This document shows, piece after piece, positions 1 through 12,530 of a stretch of DNA of 64,000 nt; the first letter of the stretch is position 1; each line of letters opens with the position of its first letter. Location of the stretch: NCBI GenBank assembly GCA_032768795.1, contig CP136494.1, positions 1,674,001-1,738,000 on the forward strand. The letters run 5' to 3'. Position numbers and translations under genes: made by a program. The notes under the pieces were generated by a model. That model was given only the letters and a program-made list of their open reading frames with translations. It searched no databases and had not been told where the DNA came from. The stretch is from Tremella fuciformis. Its lineage: Eukaryota; Basidiomycota; Tremellomycetes; Tremellales; Tremellaceae.

Positions 1-1047
1 ATTTTGTCGGCAGGCAATGTCAAGCAATCTTTGATATCGGTCATGATCTCGCTGACTCGCTTGTCGTTCAGTGATAGGACTCCGTTCAGAATGACAATCT
101 GCGCGTCAACGAGATGCCTCTCACCAAGCCCAGAGGTTTCACCTCGTCGTCACGCAAAGGCTCTTGACCTTCTCGGTGGAACTGCAAGAAGGATTTCAGC
201 TCGGCCTTCTTGTACCTGACAGTGAGCTCTGTATGGCGGCAAGCAGACACTTTACGTGTGGCCCTCTTCGGCGCCCAAAATATAGTCGAGTAGCTTGGCG
301 GTAGGCCAGGCGATGGGAGAAAAGAGGATCATCAAAGCCCAAACGAAGGGCGCGCAAACCGCTCCGATGGATAGACCATATCGCACACAGACCTGTTTGT
401 CAGGATGCTTAAGTTGAGAGTACTCTGAACGCACGGCCTGTGGTATGATCTCGCCGAAGATGACTATCATCGTTGTAGAAACGACGACCGCAGCGAGTCC
501 TCCTCCCAATACGTCATCGAGGAAGATGGGCAATGATTCGTTGACAATCTGCTCTGATCAACCAGTGGAATCGTCTGATTGATTTTTCCCCTCACCACGT
601 TGCCAAGCAAGAGCACAACTAGTACCCAGTGCCGACCTTTCTCCAACACTCGAAGCACCTTGGCCGCGGCTTTCCTCTCCTTTGGATCATCTGACGACGT
701 TGACAGCACTCTCAGGTTGAGATCGTCGGAGCCCATGAGGGCCAACGTCAAGCTGAAGGTCAGCTGTCTCAGTCTGGATATGGGAGCTTCGTGACCGACC
801 CTGCGAAGACACCTCCGAGCAAGACCAAACCTACAGACAGCCCAAGCTTCCAGACAAAGTTGGGGCTGCCGGGAGGGTCTTCCGGTGCTTCCGGCTTGGT
901 GCCTTCTGCCGATTCGAATGCACCATATGGAGCGGCCAAGGATCGAGATGCAAGTGAGGTGCCAACGTGCAGTAGCTTCGAAAGCGAAATGACGGTCGGT
1001 AGGGAGGAAGGACCACGGCGGATCCGAAGCCGGGTGAGGGGAGGCAT
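1..1047 (-). CDS. MAM3: CNNM/MAM3-type transporter with DUF21 domain, partial (3' part cut off)
   Basis: The gene reads leftwards from an ATG at 1047 and runs off the window. The first exon has a hydrophilic N-terminus and then a membrane segment ([19 protein letters not shown]). A 47-nt intron at 753-799 joins this to [13 protein letters not shown], the start of a DUF21 transmembrane domain. Later exons carry [27 protein letters not shown] and EEGHT, then [16 protein letters not shown] and [18 protein letters not shown] just before the edge; all are typical of CNNM proteins ahead of their CBS pair. In yeasts the family member Mam3 sits in the vacuolar membrane and affects metal (Mn, Co, Mg) homeostasis. 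The CBS domains would lie outside the window. The small introns are inferred from frame and motif continuity. Family assignment is firm; the exact transported ion is not deducible. Confidence 0.9.
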
Positions 1048-1316
1048 GCCTGACAACGACTTGTGGTTTGAGAGGTAGTCAGATTATTCCAGATCTAGAT
1101 GCACATGACAAGAGAGGTCGTGCAAGTGTCAGACCCCTACCGACGTAATGGGAGAGCGGTGGACACGAAAATAAGGCAAAGAAAGACAGGAGTCACTCAG
1201 ACATCAGCGTCATGGTCATCGGATCCGCCCTGGCAGGCGAAAAGGGTTTCCCACGGTAGTAATCGTCCGTCGTCGCCTCCACTCTGAAGGTCCAAGCTCC
1301 CTCGTCTCTTCTCAAC
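1048..1316. promoter_or_regulatory. Divergent intergenic region between MAM3-like gene and the unknown gene at 1317
   Basis: The two start codons point away from each other and leave about 270 bp for both promoters. I see no clear TATA box. A frame on the + strand (1253-1342) is open and could be coding if the neighbouring gene starts further upstream than proposed, so the right border is uncertain. Confidence 0.4.
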
Positions 1317-3992
1317 ATGTCATCGTGGACATGGACGCCAGATAGCATCCACTCGCAGCCCTGCAGTCCCGCGCTAGCGCCCCTTGTGCCCATGCCGACG
1401 TTCTCCTCTCCTACTCATCCTCTGCAATTGCCTTCAACTATCCTGACGTTTCCTCCCGTTCGAACGCAGTCGAGAAGCACTGGCCCTGGACAGCGGGAAT
1501 TTTTCGCGCTCAAAATCAAGATTTCACCAAAGATACTGCTTCCTCCGCATCTGATATCTACTCGTACTACTGGGAGAAGACTGGAAGACTGCGTCGAGGC
1601 GATCGTGCCTCTGTCCGGAGCAGTGAAGATCAAAATTGATATCACGCTCCCGATCGACCACAGTCGGGAGCAGGACATCGCGGAGGCACGCATTGCAGAC
1701 GATATCAAGCTGCACATCAAGGACCAGATTGAGCAGGTGCACTCTGTGAAATTAGTCGGGCAATCAGCTGAGCACTCAGGCTCGAGACGCCCTGGGTTTA
1801 TCGGACATCGAAGAGGAAGATCCGACAGAGAACGAGCACGAAAGCGATTTGTGCTTGCGGGCATGGCCAATATCGTCTTCATCAGTGCACCACGCGCTAC
1901 TGACCCACATCCTCCCGATCGGACAGCCTTTAATACACCTCCAGCAAATCGATTTATCGTTCAGCTGGTCCAAGGTCGACTTGGCGCCTGTCACCTTCAC
2001 GGACAACGAGGTCGAAATGCCGACTGAGGATGCGGATGTTGTTGACTTTGGAATCGATATGGACTTGCCATCGAGTTTCCAAGCATACGACGAGAACCGA
2101 AGCAGGGAGGAAATCGGTCGCCCCCTTCACGCTGATCAGAGTATACCTCAATGGCTCAAACAACAACTGCAACTAGGTGTCCGAAAGGTTTTGCGGATTC
2201 ACTTCGTCAAGTAAGTATTAGTCTCCGGATGCGCCGCAACTGATTTTTAGACGTTTTCCTCTGATCTTCGACGCCGCTTGTCTGCAAGTAAGCGCTTATT
2301 ATGAATAAGCTGATGAAGAGTACTTTCCCGCCTTCACTCCACACAGATCGATGATAATGGCTTTATCCGCATTCAGTCGCTTATCCAAACGATCTCGAAG
2401 CGCTTTTCACGAGAGACTGATGCAGAGTCTTGGGCTAATGATGGATGCTCTCGACGACCATGTGTTGGTGCAAGCAGACTTCTCCGTACGGTTGCAGGGA
2501 ACTGCCAAAAAGCCCAAGTCCAAACGCGCGTCCGCCGACCTCAATACTCAAAACTCTAGCAAATCAGCAAAGAGCGATATTGAGTCCAACAAGGAGAAGG
2601 AAGAAGAATTGGCCCCTGAGTGCCGACTGGAGCGTCATATGGCCGTACGAGCTGATCGTATCAACAAGCTTGATTGCAATGACGATCGATGGGTTATGGC
2701 TGTACTTCTTGAGGCACTCGGCATCATAGGTCGAACCAAGTGGCGGGATTCGCGATCGAGTGGGAGAAAAATGAGTGCGAATAAAATACAAGTTAGCCTG
2801 ATCCTACCCTATGCTTGATACGTGGAACTCACTTTGCTAGCTATTTCCACATGAGAGCGATCGGCTACACGTCACCGAGAGTCAAGCCACACATCAAGCT
2901 CAGCTCATCGCCGCCCTTGAGGGGGATGGCGCTCTTTATGAGGAACAAACCTGTCTCTTCTTCCTCGATCACATGGCCTACGACGTTGATGTCTCTGGAT
3001 ACCCAGACCAAGACATCCAGGAGAGGTTGCCATGTTCATGGGGCGAGTCAGCATACGTCGCGTCACCTTCGACACATCATTCGGCTCGAGACCTTATGGT
3101 AGGCCCTGAGGCGGACGATCCGGAAGACCAGGAACTTGACGATTGGACGGAGAAAGAGCCTCAACCTGACACAACTTCGCTGTCACTTGTGAAACCATCA
3201 TCGAACTGCATGCCCGAGCCAGCAATCGTCGGGAGGCAGCATCAAGCGGATGACAGTTTACTGGCCGATGACATCGAAGAAGACGATTTCTTGCACTACT
3301 GCGTTAACCCTCTGCAAGATGTTTGGCCTCCTCGGACAGATATCAGAGATGATTACGAAAATGAGTTCGAGCCGGCAAACACCCTCATATCCGGCGAGCA
3401 AGATGAAGAACACCTGAACGGCAGTGATCAGCTCTCGGGGAACACCGATTCGCTGGACGGGAGAACGGAATATCTCGATGACGACCGCTTTCCATCACGA
3501 GATCGAGAAGTTCTCGACGAACCCGATTATTTGACATACACGCCGTCAACGTCTCAGTCGCATACCTACGACCTCGATCAAGACCCCTTTTTGATCAGTC
3601 CATGTATCCTCCCAGCATCCATGAACACGCCGGATAGGCTCGACACTTCAGTTGAAGAGGATTGGGGCAACGAATTCGACCAACCTGACGCGCCTGACGC
3701 GCACACAGGGGAGCCCGTATTCAAAAATGAGCTGGAAGACGACTGCGAGGCTGACTCCATCAATGAATTCGAAAGAGTCGAACTCCTACCTGCTGTCCAG
3801 CAAGGCGACTGCTTCGGGGCTGACGACGCACTCATAGACGATCTAGACATCGATTTCGACTTTTGCCCCACTTCGGAGTATGCCTTTCAATACGAGCCCG
3901 CGCCATACGCAAGCAAAGTGGAGACTTTCAACCCGCATACTTATCAATATCATCACATCGAGTTGTCAGTCTTCGACGATCTCGACCTGTGA
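1317..3992 (+). CDS. Uncharacterised protein with acidic C-terminal half
   Basis: I do not recognise this gene. A multi-exon model keeps a continuous protein-like frame: a proposed start at ATG 1317, a short 34-nt intron, an exon with VLLSYSSSAIAFNYPDV and DIYSYYWEKTGRL, introns near 1604-1660 and 1737-1779, an exon with ARDALGLSDIEEEDPTENE and VHHALLTHILPIGQPLIHLQ, an intron after HFVK (donor at 2210), a short exon RFPLIFDAACLQ, and an intron ending at 2425 before SLGLMMDALDDHVLVQADF. A Lys/Glu-rich stretch follows (about 2510-2630), then an intron of about 50 nt near 2791-2839. The last exon, to the stop at 3992, is very acidic (many Asp/Glu, few Lys) and looks disordered. No domain signature or membrane segment is visible. 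The C-terminal exons are convincing; the 5' end is a guess and could begin upstream. Confidence 0.55.
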
Positions 3993-4834
3993 TTTCCCTT
4001 GGCAGCTCACCGTAAATGCTCTGGCGGGCGATGGTCTGGTCAACCCCTGCTTTGGTACCACACAATCGAGATCTGCAGCAAAGTAGGTGCACGGTATGGC
4101 TACACTGCTGCATCGCTGCATCGCAATGCATCTACACCCCATGCATAATCACATATGATCGTTCTGCGCCACTATTCAGTATGCCACCCAAAGCTGAGAT
4201 CACGATGACGTTTCGGCAACACCCGCAACCGGAAAGTTCACTTTGATCAGCGGCGGTCCATGCGCCGTCAACGCTTTCTAACATCAAACCCCCTTCTCTA
4301 GAGTACCCATTTCTCACTTGTACCATTTGTGCTTCCTCATCGCTACTCCTCTCGCGCCTAGTCTAAGTATCCTATTCGATTCCCGGACCCATTTTTCAAG
4401 AAAAACAACCCGTGGGCAGGAGCGGGAGCGCACCGCCACCGTGTCATCTGCGGTCAGACTCGCCGCTGGCGGCTGGTCCGATCTCGTCTCTCGCCAGTGT
4501 ATCAACATCGGCGAAACCAGCAAAGTCGACAGCCATTCCTTATTACTACGCCCATGTTCTTCTCCAGATGACGTCGGAGCAGGCCACGTCGAAGGTGAGC
4601 GCATCGTGCTGTCCACGCCGATCCCACACCGCAGCTACGCTGGCGCCCTTACCTTGGCTTGGGCAGTGCTTCCTTTGACACCGGCATCCATCGTGACTAG
4701 GTAACTCTTACCACGAGGAGCTCCTTTGTCGAAAGCTGCGCAACGTTCTACGCGATGTCTCCCTGATATCTTCGCGGACTGCTCGTCCCAATATCACCCA
4801 GCTGACGCTTTACAGCAGGTGATCCGGCCTTAAC
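3993..4834. other. Intergenic region, promoter and 5' UTR of the gene at 4835
   Basis: No convincing coding exon is seen in these 842 bp. The right half is pyrimidine-rich on the + strand, as expected for a leader of the next gene. An open frame of 128 codons at 4318-4704 has no recognisable motif and is taken as chance or leader sequence. Confidence 0.5.
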
Positions 4835-7800
4835 ATGGGCCTCTTCTCGCGGCGCAAACCTCAATCGCAAGCACTTCCGCAACAACAATCCCGACCCTCC
4901 ACTCCAACCCCTTCCACGTCTCACGGCAGCGTAGCACCGGATCCCCAATCACCTTCGGCATCGAGCGTCATTTCCCGCATATCACGAAGGCCATGGGGCA
5001 GGAACAAGCCTAAACCCAAGCCGGGCCCAGCCGTCACTGAGGAGTCGCCTTTCTTGACGGTGCCCTCGGTGCCTCCGCCTCGCAATACCTCCTCTCGCGA
5101 TCTCAGGACCGTCGGTCATGCTGCCTCTTCCACATCACACTTGCTGCATGCGCGGCCGAGGGCAGCGAGTACCCTTGGTCTACCAGACGACGCAGCTAGG
5201 GAGAGGTCGCTAAAGGTGTCTTCTGGCGAGTGGCGCAAGCAAGGAGGAATTTTGGGAAAGCTGGATTTTGAAGGTGTCCCTGCGCCTACTGCATCAAACC
5301 CTCAGCTTGTCGACGGGGCTTCAACCGAGGTTGGGGGTGACTGGCTGCATCTTGATCGGGAAGAAGGCGTCGTCCAGCGCGAGGATGAGGGGGAAGGAGC
5401 TCTGGCCCTGACTGCACAAGTCAGTGGCCTCTCGAAACGACTTCAATCGCAGACCCCTTTTTCTCAAGAGACTCAGATCCTCCATGGGGATGATGATCTC
5501 GAGCTACTCGACTCGCCTGAAGCGGACAAGAAGGAGAAGTCCAAGGACAAGGCATTCTGGAAGGGCAAGCGAAAGGTCCGGAATGACTCGTCCGCCCCAA
5601 GCGAGTTTTCTGTCGACAGGGTGAGCATAAACCAGAATTCCTGGTTCCACGGCTGACTTCCAGCCCGAATCACCGACTCCTCGTCGGACCTCCGCTCATG
5701 CCCCCGAGGAATTGCGACAGCCTTCTCCTCCGCCGGGAGCTGAGGAGGCTGCCCGGCCACCTCCACCACTTCGACGGATCTCCTCTGCGATTTTCGCCAA
5801 CCCATTCAATAGGCCGATGTCTCGTGCCTCAGTCGCTTACGTAGACCAGGAGACGCCAGTTGCGGATGAAGGCTCCTTCCGGCTTAAAGGTTTTCGGCAC
5901 GTGTCAGGTGTCAGTGACAGTGATATAGGCCTTGCGGCCTATATGGGTCACATACCAAGGCACTCGATCGCGACTGGCGACAATGTTGCATCGCCGTCTG
6001 CCGTTCCAGCAGTACTACATTCAAGCGCCAGCTCTCCTCCATCGTCTTTCCCCTTTGCAGGGCCACGCCCCGCTCAGACTCGTCCGAGCCCATCTCGCCC
6101 ACCGAGCATTGCCGGTTCTCTGTTGAGCTTGGACGAAATGACATCATCCAAGATGAGCGTTGGGGCATTCCGAAGGGGTATACGGCGTCCGAGTGAAGGC
6201 AGACTGGCCATGAGTGTCGATGGACATGGAACGTACCGGGACGATGACGATGATCTGCCGCTGGGCGACCTGATGCGCCCGCGGAAAGGCAGCGCTCTCA
6301 ATAGCGCCCTCTCTCTTACCGATCTGATCGATGAGCCGACTGCTGGAGATGCAGAAGCAACCGAGCCGAGTGAATACCCGTCGCGCCACAACAGTCCACA
6401 GCCATCTCTTGCCTTTGCAGTGAGAAAGCATCAACGCACGATGAGCGGTGGCTCTGGCTTCGTTCTGAAGGCATCAACCACTACCCGGCCATCATCAGCT
6501 GTCCCCGATCAAACAGAAGACAATGCCAAGTCTGAAGAGGACGTCTTTGTGTCTCCCTCGGGCACTCGTTTGGCTTCCTACTCGGGGAACCCAGATCCCG
6601 TGGGTCCTCCGATGGTTGCCTCGCCGACCGACTTCAACCCAAGCGACAACCTTCTCTCGCCTATATCCATGAACTCATCGAGGACTTCGACACCCGCATC
6701 TGACGCTTGCGAGCATCGGCACCGAGACGGGACCTCGAGAACTCCGCCTCCTGTCGAGCCCATACACCTGCCCCAACCCGAGAATGAGCGACCTGACTCG
6801 CCGAGCTCACTATTGCTTCCCTTACCTCCCGACCAGATGCCCGATTCACCAATGCCGGTGACGACAATCAACCAAGCCTCAGGCACCATGTTGAACCTTC
6901 CTCAGAGTCCATCGGTCATTGCGGCGGCTCTTCGCGAGAAAGTTCGCTCAAACTCGCTTGTCACGGATCCTCTACGGGTTCTCTCGGGTATGTGGAGCAG
7001 CCCCGCTGATAACGACGACGACAGTGTGGACGCGAAATTCGGCGCGGACGCGAAATTCGCTGTGGACTCCCTGAACGCATTCGGTGGCAACGAAACCCCT
7101 CAAAGACCCAGGCCTATGAAATCACAAAATATCGATGTCACACCGTCCACGACAGCTTCGAACCGGTTGTCGCTTGCTGATCGTTTGGCTCAGGCTGCAG
7201 CTACTCCTGGAAACATGGGTGGTCCGGATCGCCCTCATCTCGATAGATTGGGCTTTCCAGATAGAGATAGCGACGAAGCGCTGCCGATCAACACTGTATT
7301 GTGGGCCGAGTCCCAAGGCAGCCATTCGGCGACTGCATCGCCGATCACCTCGACTCTGCCTCTGGACGATCGAGCTCCTCTGTCCCAGGCTACGAAGAGG
7401 CTCGTCAAAGATCCGCGCAAAAAAGAGTTTTCTTGGTCGAGTTCCGAAGGAGATTCTGATGAGGAGGCCTCAACACGTCCGCGAGGCCCCCGACAGCCTG
7501 GCAAGAAAGTTGACCGTCTCCGCGTGCTCTCGAATGTGAGCGCGAGCTCCAACGCGCCTAGCTCTACTACAGTCTCGGATAGGGCGGCTTCAACACGCCA
7601 GAGACGCCAATTTGTCAGGGGGCCAGTCGACGATTCGAGCTCCGAGGATGAGCCCCTAACGACACTCAAAAGCAGAGCTTCCCGGTCGTCATTGGCTCTC
7701 AGTACCAGAGATGCGTCCCCAAATCCGCCGCAGCCCGCGATCTCGAAAAGTTTGGCAGTGTTGTCAGCGCCGGGATCCTCGAGTTCGCAGAACACTCAGA

Positions 7801-8983
7801 ATGCTCAAGACAAAACGTCTTCGCTAGCAACTGCTTCGCGGAATCAGCAGAGGCCTCAACAAGGCCGGACGACCCAGGCGCCTGTGCCCATACGAAGGGT
7901 TCCGATCCGTTCTCCTGCTAAGCTTCCTGCTTCTTTACCCGCCGTGAACAGCAAAATGCCGGACATGCGTGGCAATTCTGCCTCTCCGGCGTCGAATTCG
8001 AGCCAGTCAGGATTGTCAGGCGTCACAGCAGACACTCTACCACCCATGCCCATCACTCCGAGAGACTCAGGTGCGGGCTATGACCGACGAGCCGGATTTG
8101 AGGGCGATCGGTCTGCTGTGCACACAGTGAGTCTCTCTTGAAGCTGCAACTACATGATCTGACGGTCAGTCACCGGCTGCAAGGCAGCAGTATTTGCATC
8201 CGGACGCGCAGGCGCAGTGGTCGCGTCCGCAATCAAGCATGTCCGCGGCTTCGATGCCCACCTGGCAGACCCCCTATGACCCCAGCCTTACGACGATCCC
8301 TGGCCCTATCCCCGGGTACGACAATCCGGCGATGTTGTCGGTATCTCATTCCTGTTGTGATTGTGCTGACTTATAGGCACATGATGAAGCAGCACTTTCA
8401 GGCTTCATACATGGCGGCAGCTGCGCGGCAATGCGAAGAGGAATGGGAGCGCGCGTCTGCCGCTTCGACTTCGCATGCGCACGCCTCACAGCCGTCGTAC
8501 GGATTCATGCCTTCGTTCCCAACAACCCCTTTCCCCTACCCCTTTCCTATGCCCGGGATGTCACCCACACAGATTCCCCAGTGGCCGATGCAGTATCCCT
8601 TCCCAATGCAGTATTCCCAACCTCCTCAAGCGGGATTCGGCGGCTATGCGTACTCGCCTGGACCTCAGTCCGTATTCGGAGGCAACTTCGGCCCGCCATC
8701 AGCTTTACCCTCGCAGAGGACGTCGACGCTTCCCGGAAATCAACCCTCGAGTGCACCGCGGCAACGACATTCGTCATTCGACCCTTCTATAGAGCTCACT
8801 CCAACCAAGCTGCGAGTCTCGCATTATCCCGCGGAGGCGCCATCGAGCTCTGGAGAACGCAAGACAGGTTCCAACAGACAAATGGAATCGTCGCCGCCGC
8901 CAAGCAGCTGGAGGAAGTCCGGCGAATGGGAAGATCTATCCACACCTCGCAAGCGCGGGCCCACAGCACAAATAATCAATTGA
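4835..8983 (+). CDS. Large, mostly disordered Ser/Pro-rich protein of unknown function
   Basis: Translation starts at MGLFSRRKP (4835). A first exon of about 260 codons ends near 5621 (EFSVDR), a second long exon runs from about 5664 (PESPTPRRTS) to 8129 (AVHT), a third covers 8171-8318 (SPAARQQYLHP to GPIPG), and the last runs from about 8380 (HMMKQHFQ) to the stop at 8983. Introns are 40-62 nt. The protein of roughly 1,300 residues is dominated by Ser, Pro, Arg and Asp with many SP/TP sites, typical of a phosphorylated, intrinsically disordered regulator. The one part that looks structured is near the C-terminus: an amphipathic stretch (KQHFQASYMAAAARQCEEEW) followed by a Pro/Tyr/Gly/Met-rich tail. 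I see no catalytic motif, signal peptide or membrane segment. It may be a cytoplasmic or cortical scaffold, but that is only a guess. Confidence 0.8.
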
Positions 8984-9264
8984 ATCTAATGACTGTGAAC
9001 GTCATAATGTCTCCTCGACGAAACAGTGACGACGGCATCTACGAATCCCTGACAGACCTTCGACGACCACATAATTGTTGCTTGTTCATATATATGCCGC
9101 GTGCGTCCGACGATCGCATTACCAACAGCATTGATAGCATTCGAACATTTTTACCTCATGTAGTGTGACGATGATGCATTTTGCAACCTGCGCCTTTGGG
9201 AAGCAACTTTGAATGACATGCATGCAACAAAGGAGAGATACAGTGCGAGGAGATGAAAGGAAAT

Positions 9265-11674
9265 CTACAACTCGATCAACAGTGCCTCTTGCGGCGGCTC
9301 GACTTTCTGGGACTGCGGCAAGGGGATCTCGGAAGGGGCGTCCGGGAACGCAGGCGGAGCGACTGGGAAAGAGGCGGCAGAGTAGACGTGTGGTTGAGCT
9401 TGCACCGGAGGTTGGTTGGCATACGCCTCGTATGGCTGCGATGGGTGTTGGTGCCAACCATTCGTCTGCGGCGCCTGCTCATGTACAGGCTGAAGAGGTG
9501 CAGATGCTTGAGGTGGTGGAGAAGTCATATGTTGGTGCGCGGTTGGTGGGGATGTATAGGATGCGCTGCGAAGTGGGGCGGAAGGGAGTGCTGATTTGAC
9601 GCTTCGGGGCGACGAAGAGGGATGAGACGCCATGTCGACTGCGGGCGGCGGGGCCGAGGGCTGAGGGACCTCTGAAGGCATGGATTGTTCAATCGGAGCG
9701 CCAGCCCGCTCAATTGGTGCTCCATATGTCATTGATGCTTGACGTTGTACGGCCGCTGGCTGCGATGCCGAGGTCAGGCGTAGAGACGTAGATCGTTCGA
9801 CGCCAGACTGCGACGGATATGTTTGGGGGATGGCGGTCGATGCGGAAGCTGCCGATTGGTAAGGCTGGGTTGGTGCATGATAAGGGATATATGAAGCAGA
9901 TAAGTTTGGCATGTTTGGGTAGAGCGTATTTGTTTGTTGTGATGGTAGCTGATATGCTGTCTGTTGCGGCGGTGGGGAGTAGTATTGGGAGGCGTGGCCG
10001 TTCATTTCCGCGACAAAAGGGGTATGCGAAGCATAGCCATACGGCGTGGTAGGGGCGAACTGGGGAGTATAGTATTGTTGATAACGTCGCTGTTGTTCTT
10101 CTTGCATTTTGCGGGCTGTGAAAGCTTGTTGACCATCGAGGATCTGGCCATAAAGCCCAATGGCCTGGGACAGTTTGTCCTGCATTTCTATCAGCATTTC
10201 TGGTGGAGTCAGTTTCGTGAATTCATGCGCGCCTGCTCGCTCACGCTGTTTTGTAGTCTTCTCTTCAGCATTCCGCTGTAGTTTGCCACCCAAAGCATAA
10301 GCCTGTTCGTACAACATATGGGCATGAGGAAAGCGCCGCAAATCCCGCTCGCCATACGCTGCCATCTGGTCCAGCGTGTTGGAGAAGGTCAAAATGGTTT
10401 CCGTTTCTCGAGGGGCAAGATCAAAAGTGGGTAAGGGCTTGTATTCTGGTTCGTCTGTACCGATCGGCGCGCTGGGACGAGACTCCATATCCCGCAGACT
10501 TGCTTCGATCGCCAATCTGAGTTGCTCGTCGTCGTCCCCTTCAGCTCCCTCTCCGGCATGCCTGGCTATAGGAGGCTCTGAGCCCATCGCGCCGGTCCTT
10601 CCTTGGCTTTCCGCTAGAGAGAGTTCGATCGCTCGCTGTAAGTCTGCGTCAAGATCTTCCCGTGTTCGAGGAGTGCGCCCTGGAACGACAGGCGGAGGGC
10701 TGTACTGTCAGAATACAGCTAAAATATAAGTTCGAGGGCTCACGCATTGGCAGATTTTCCGCTTCCCGACTTGACCCAGCAGCCCTCACAAACACGCACG
10801 GGCTCTGTGATCCCAAAGCGTGGCAAAGGCATGGTACGGCTCGAACAAGCCTGATCAAAGACCAAACCGCAATTCCGGCAATGATGCTTGCGATTCGTGA
10901 AGGTGAAAGCAGTGCGGCACCGCATGCAGACATCAGAATCAACCCAAGCCGGAGCCGTAGTGGTATCCAGTAAGCCTGCGGCTTGCTGAGTGGGTGGCGG
11001 GGGAAATTGAACGCCTGGAGTGTGAGCAAATAGCCTTCAAACAGATGAGGTTACACACCTGTGGCTTTCATCTCGTTATACTTCTCGACGAAGAACGACA
11101 AGTCGCTCTTGTCTTTGAAAGCTAAAGCCCAAGCCTGAAACATCTTCAATGCCATCTGCTTGACCTCGGCACTGGCGGAACCCTGCAGTGAGCGTCGTTT
11201 CAGGATCTAGAAGATGATTAGTCACCGGTGTCTGAATGAGGCCAGACATCTCGTCGATGAACTCTTTGCTCGCGATCTCGGCCAGAAAGTGATCCCCTCC
11301 ATTCTTGATGCAAGTGTCGACCAGCTGCCAGGTTAGCATCGAAGCCACTACAAAACAGAGTCTTATCCTCACCCCGAGGGCATACATCTGTACACGGCCA
11401 TTCTTGCTCGCGACCCTTTTCTTCAGAGTCTGCATGGCCAGCTTGGGCTGTACAGTCTTGGCTCGAATCATATCTGTGATCTCCAGAGCCGTGGCCATGT
11501 CCTCGGATTGGGGCCAAGGCAGGTTGAGTGGAGAACATGCCTTCTCTGCAATGATCAGCATTGAACTCTTCGAGTAACCAGGGTGATCGATAAACGTTGC
11601 ACTAAGGAAGACGAGTGCACTCACCCACCAACTCCTCAAACTGAGGAGGGACCGAAGGTCCCCAGCCCAGCCAT
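9265..11674 (-). CDS. VPS27: ESCRT-0 subunit Vps27 (VHS-FYVE-UIM)
   Basis: The protein starts [18 protein letters not shown] at 11674. Spliced exons give a VHS domain ([55 protein letters not shown]). A FYVE zinc finger follows with the WxxD lead (WVDSDVC), the RKHHCRNCG core that binds phosphatidylinositol 3-phosphate, and the closing CEGC pair. Then come two ubiquitin-interacting motifs ([15 protein letters not shown] and [14 protein letters not shown]), a helical GAT-like region, and a long Gln/Pro/Tyr-rich tail. It ends LLIEL, which resembles a clathrin box. This order matches Vps27/Hrs. With Hse1 it gathers ubiquitinated cargo on endosomes and starts sorting into multivesicular bodies. 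At least four short introns interrupt the gene, one of them after the 32-codon first exon. The stop at 9265 faces the upstream gene tail to tail. Confidence 0.95.
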
Positions 11675-12530
11675 GACATTGTAGCAGTCCGGCCAAGCCG
11701 GCGCTATGAGACGGCGGCGACAAAGGGGCCCGCAGGTTGATGTTCTGATCAGCCCGTCGGTCGTTGCAGAAGTACCCTGTTATGTCGTCGAGGGGTTCAG
11801 TGGTCTGAACACGCCTAAGGCTGGGATGGGAGCCGCGACGACCGAGACCAGACTGGCAGTGATGTTGCAAATATGAAGGTAGACATGATAACTCAGACTG
11901 GACACAATCGCTTATGAGGCTCCGCCCGCTGAACCGGAAGGTGCCACTCTGACGGCGCTACCGGCATTATGAAAGCCGCCTGGGCTCGTCGCCACCGAGT
12001 GTTGAGTTCCTCGTTACATCCTCTTTCCCCCGAGTCCCCTCTTCCTTCTTTCTGGTCGTTGCAAACCTCCCATCGTCTCTCACTTCTTTCGGCAGAGGTA
12101 GAGACAGGGCAGGCAATCGCTTCTTCCACTTGTCACGACTCCCCGAAGGACACCTGCGCCCTTCGGCAGACCCAAAAAGCGACGGAAGGGCGATACGAGG
12201 AGTGGACGGGCATCTCGAGTCCCTCCTGGATCTCAGCGCCTCGTCTCGCTTTCTTTCGCTCTTTGATTCCGCTGCACGATTGCGTCTGCTCCCCATTAGG
12301 GATTTGTATCACCACATTGTGTTATTCTGGCATTTTTCGATTTCAACAAGAACATAGACGACCATTTCGATACCTGCGAGAGAATTGGAGAGACGAGGGA
12401 AGAGGGATTTCGGAAGGATTGGCTGTGCGCAGGCAGCGAGGGCCCTGCTGGAAAAGCTGCCGCCACAGTGGGCAGTCCCAGGAAGTGGAATTGAGACCTC
12501 TCAGAACACGTCCAGCAATCTTCCATCACG
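11675..12530. promoter_or_regulatory. Divergent promoter region, VPS27 / RPB1
   Basis: The 856 bp hold both promoters. The part near RPB1 (about 11990-12270) is rich in CT runs on the + strand, as in fungal leaders. Open frames here overlap on both strands and show no conserved motif, so I treat them as non-coding. Confidence 0.5.

Noticed and set aside
1193..1393. Minus-strand 66-codon frame upstream of the MAM3-like gene
   Set aside because: No signal or motif; the opposite strand gives a better continuous frame leading into the unknown gene, although the 5' end there remains uncertain.
2347..2425. Apparent frameshift or pseudogene break in the unknown gene
   Set aside because: An intron ending at 2425 joins FDAACLQ to SLGLMMDALDD in phase, so no break is needed.
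4360..4395. tRNA-like T-loop (ttcgattc)
   Set aside because: The flanking five bases do not pair and no anticodon or acceptor stem is present.
7235..7795. A 186-codon minus frame opposite the disordered gene
   Set aside because: Antisense shadow of a codon-biased, low-complexity coding region; no motif.
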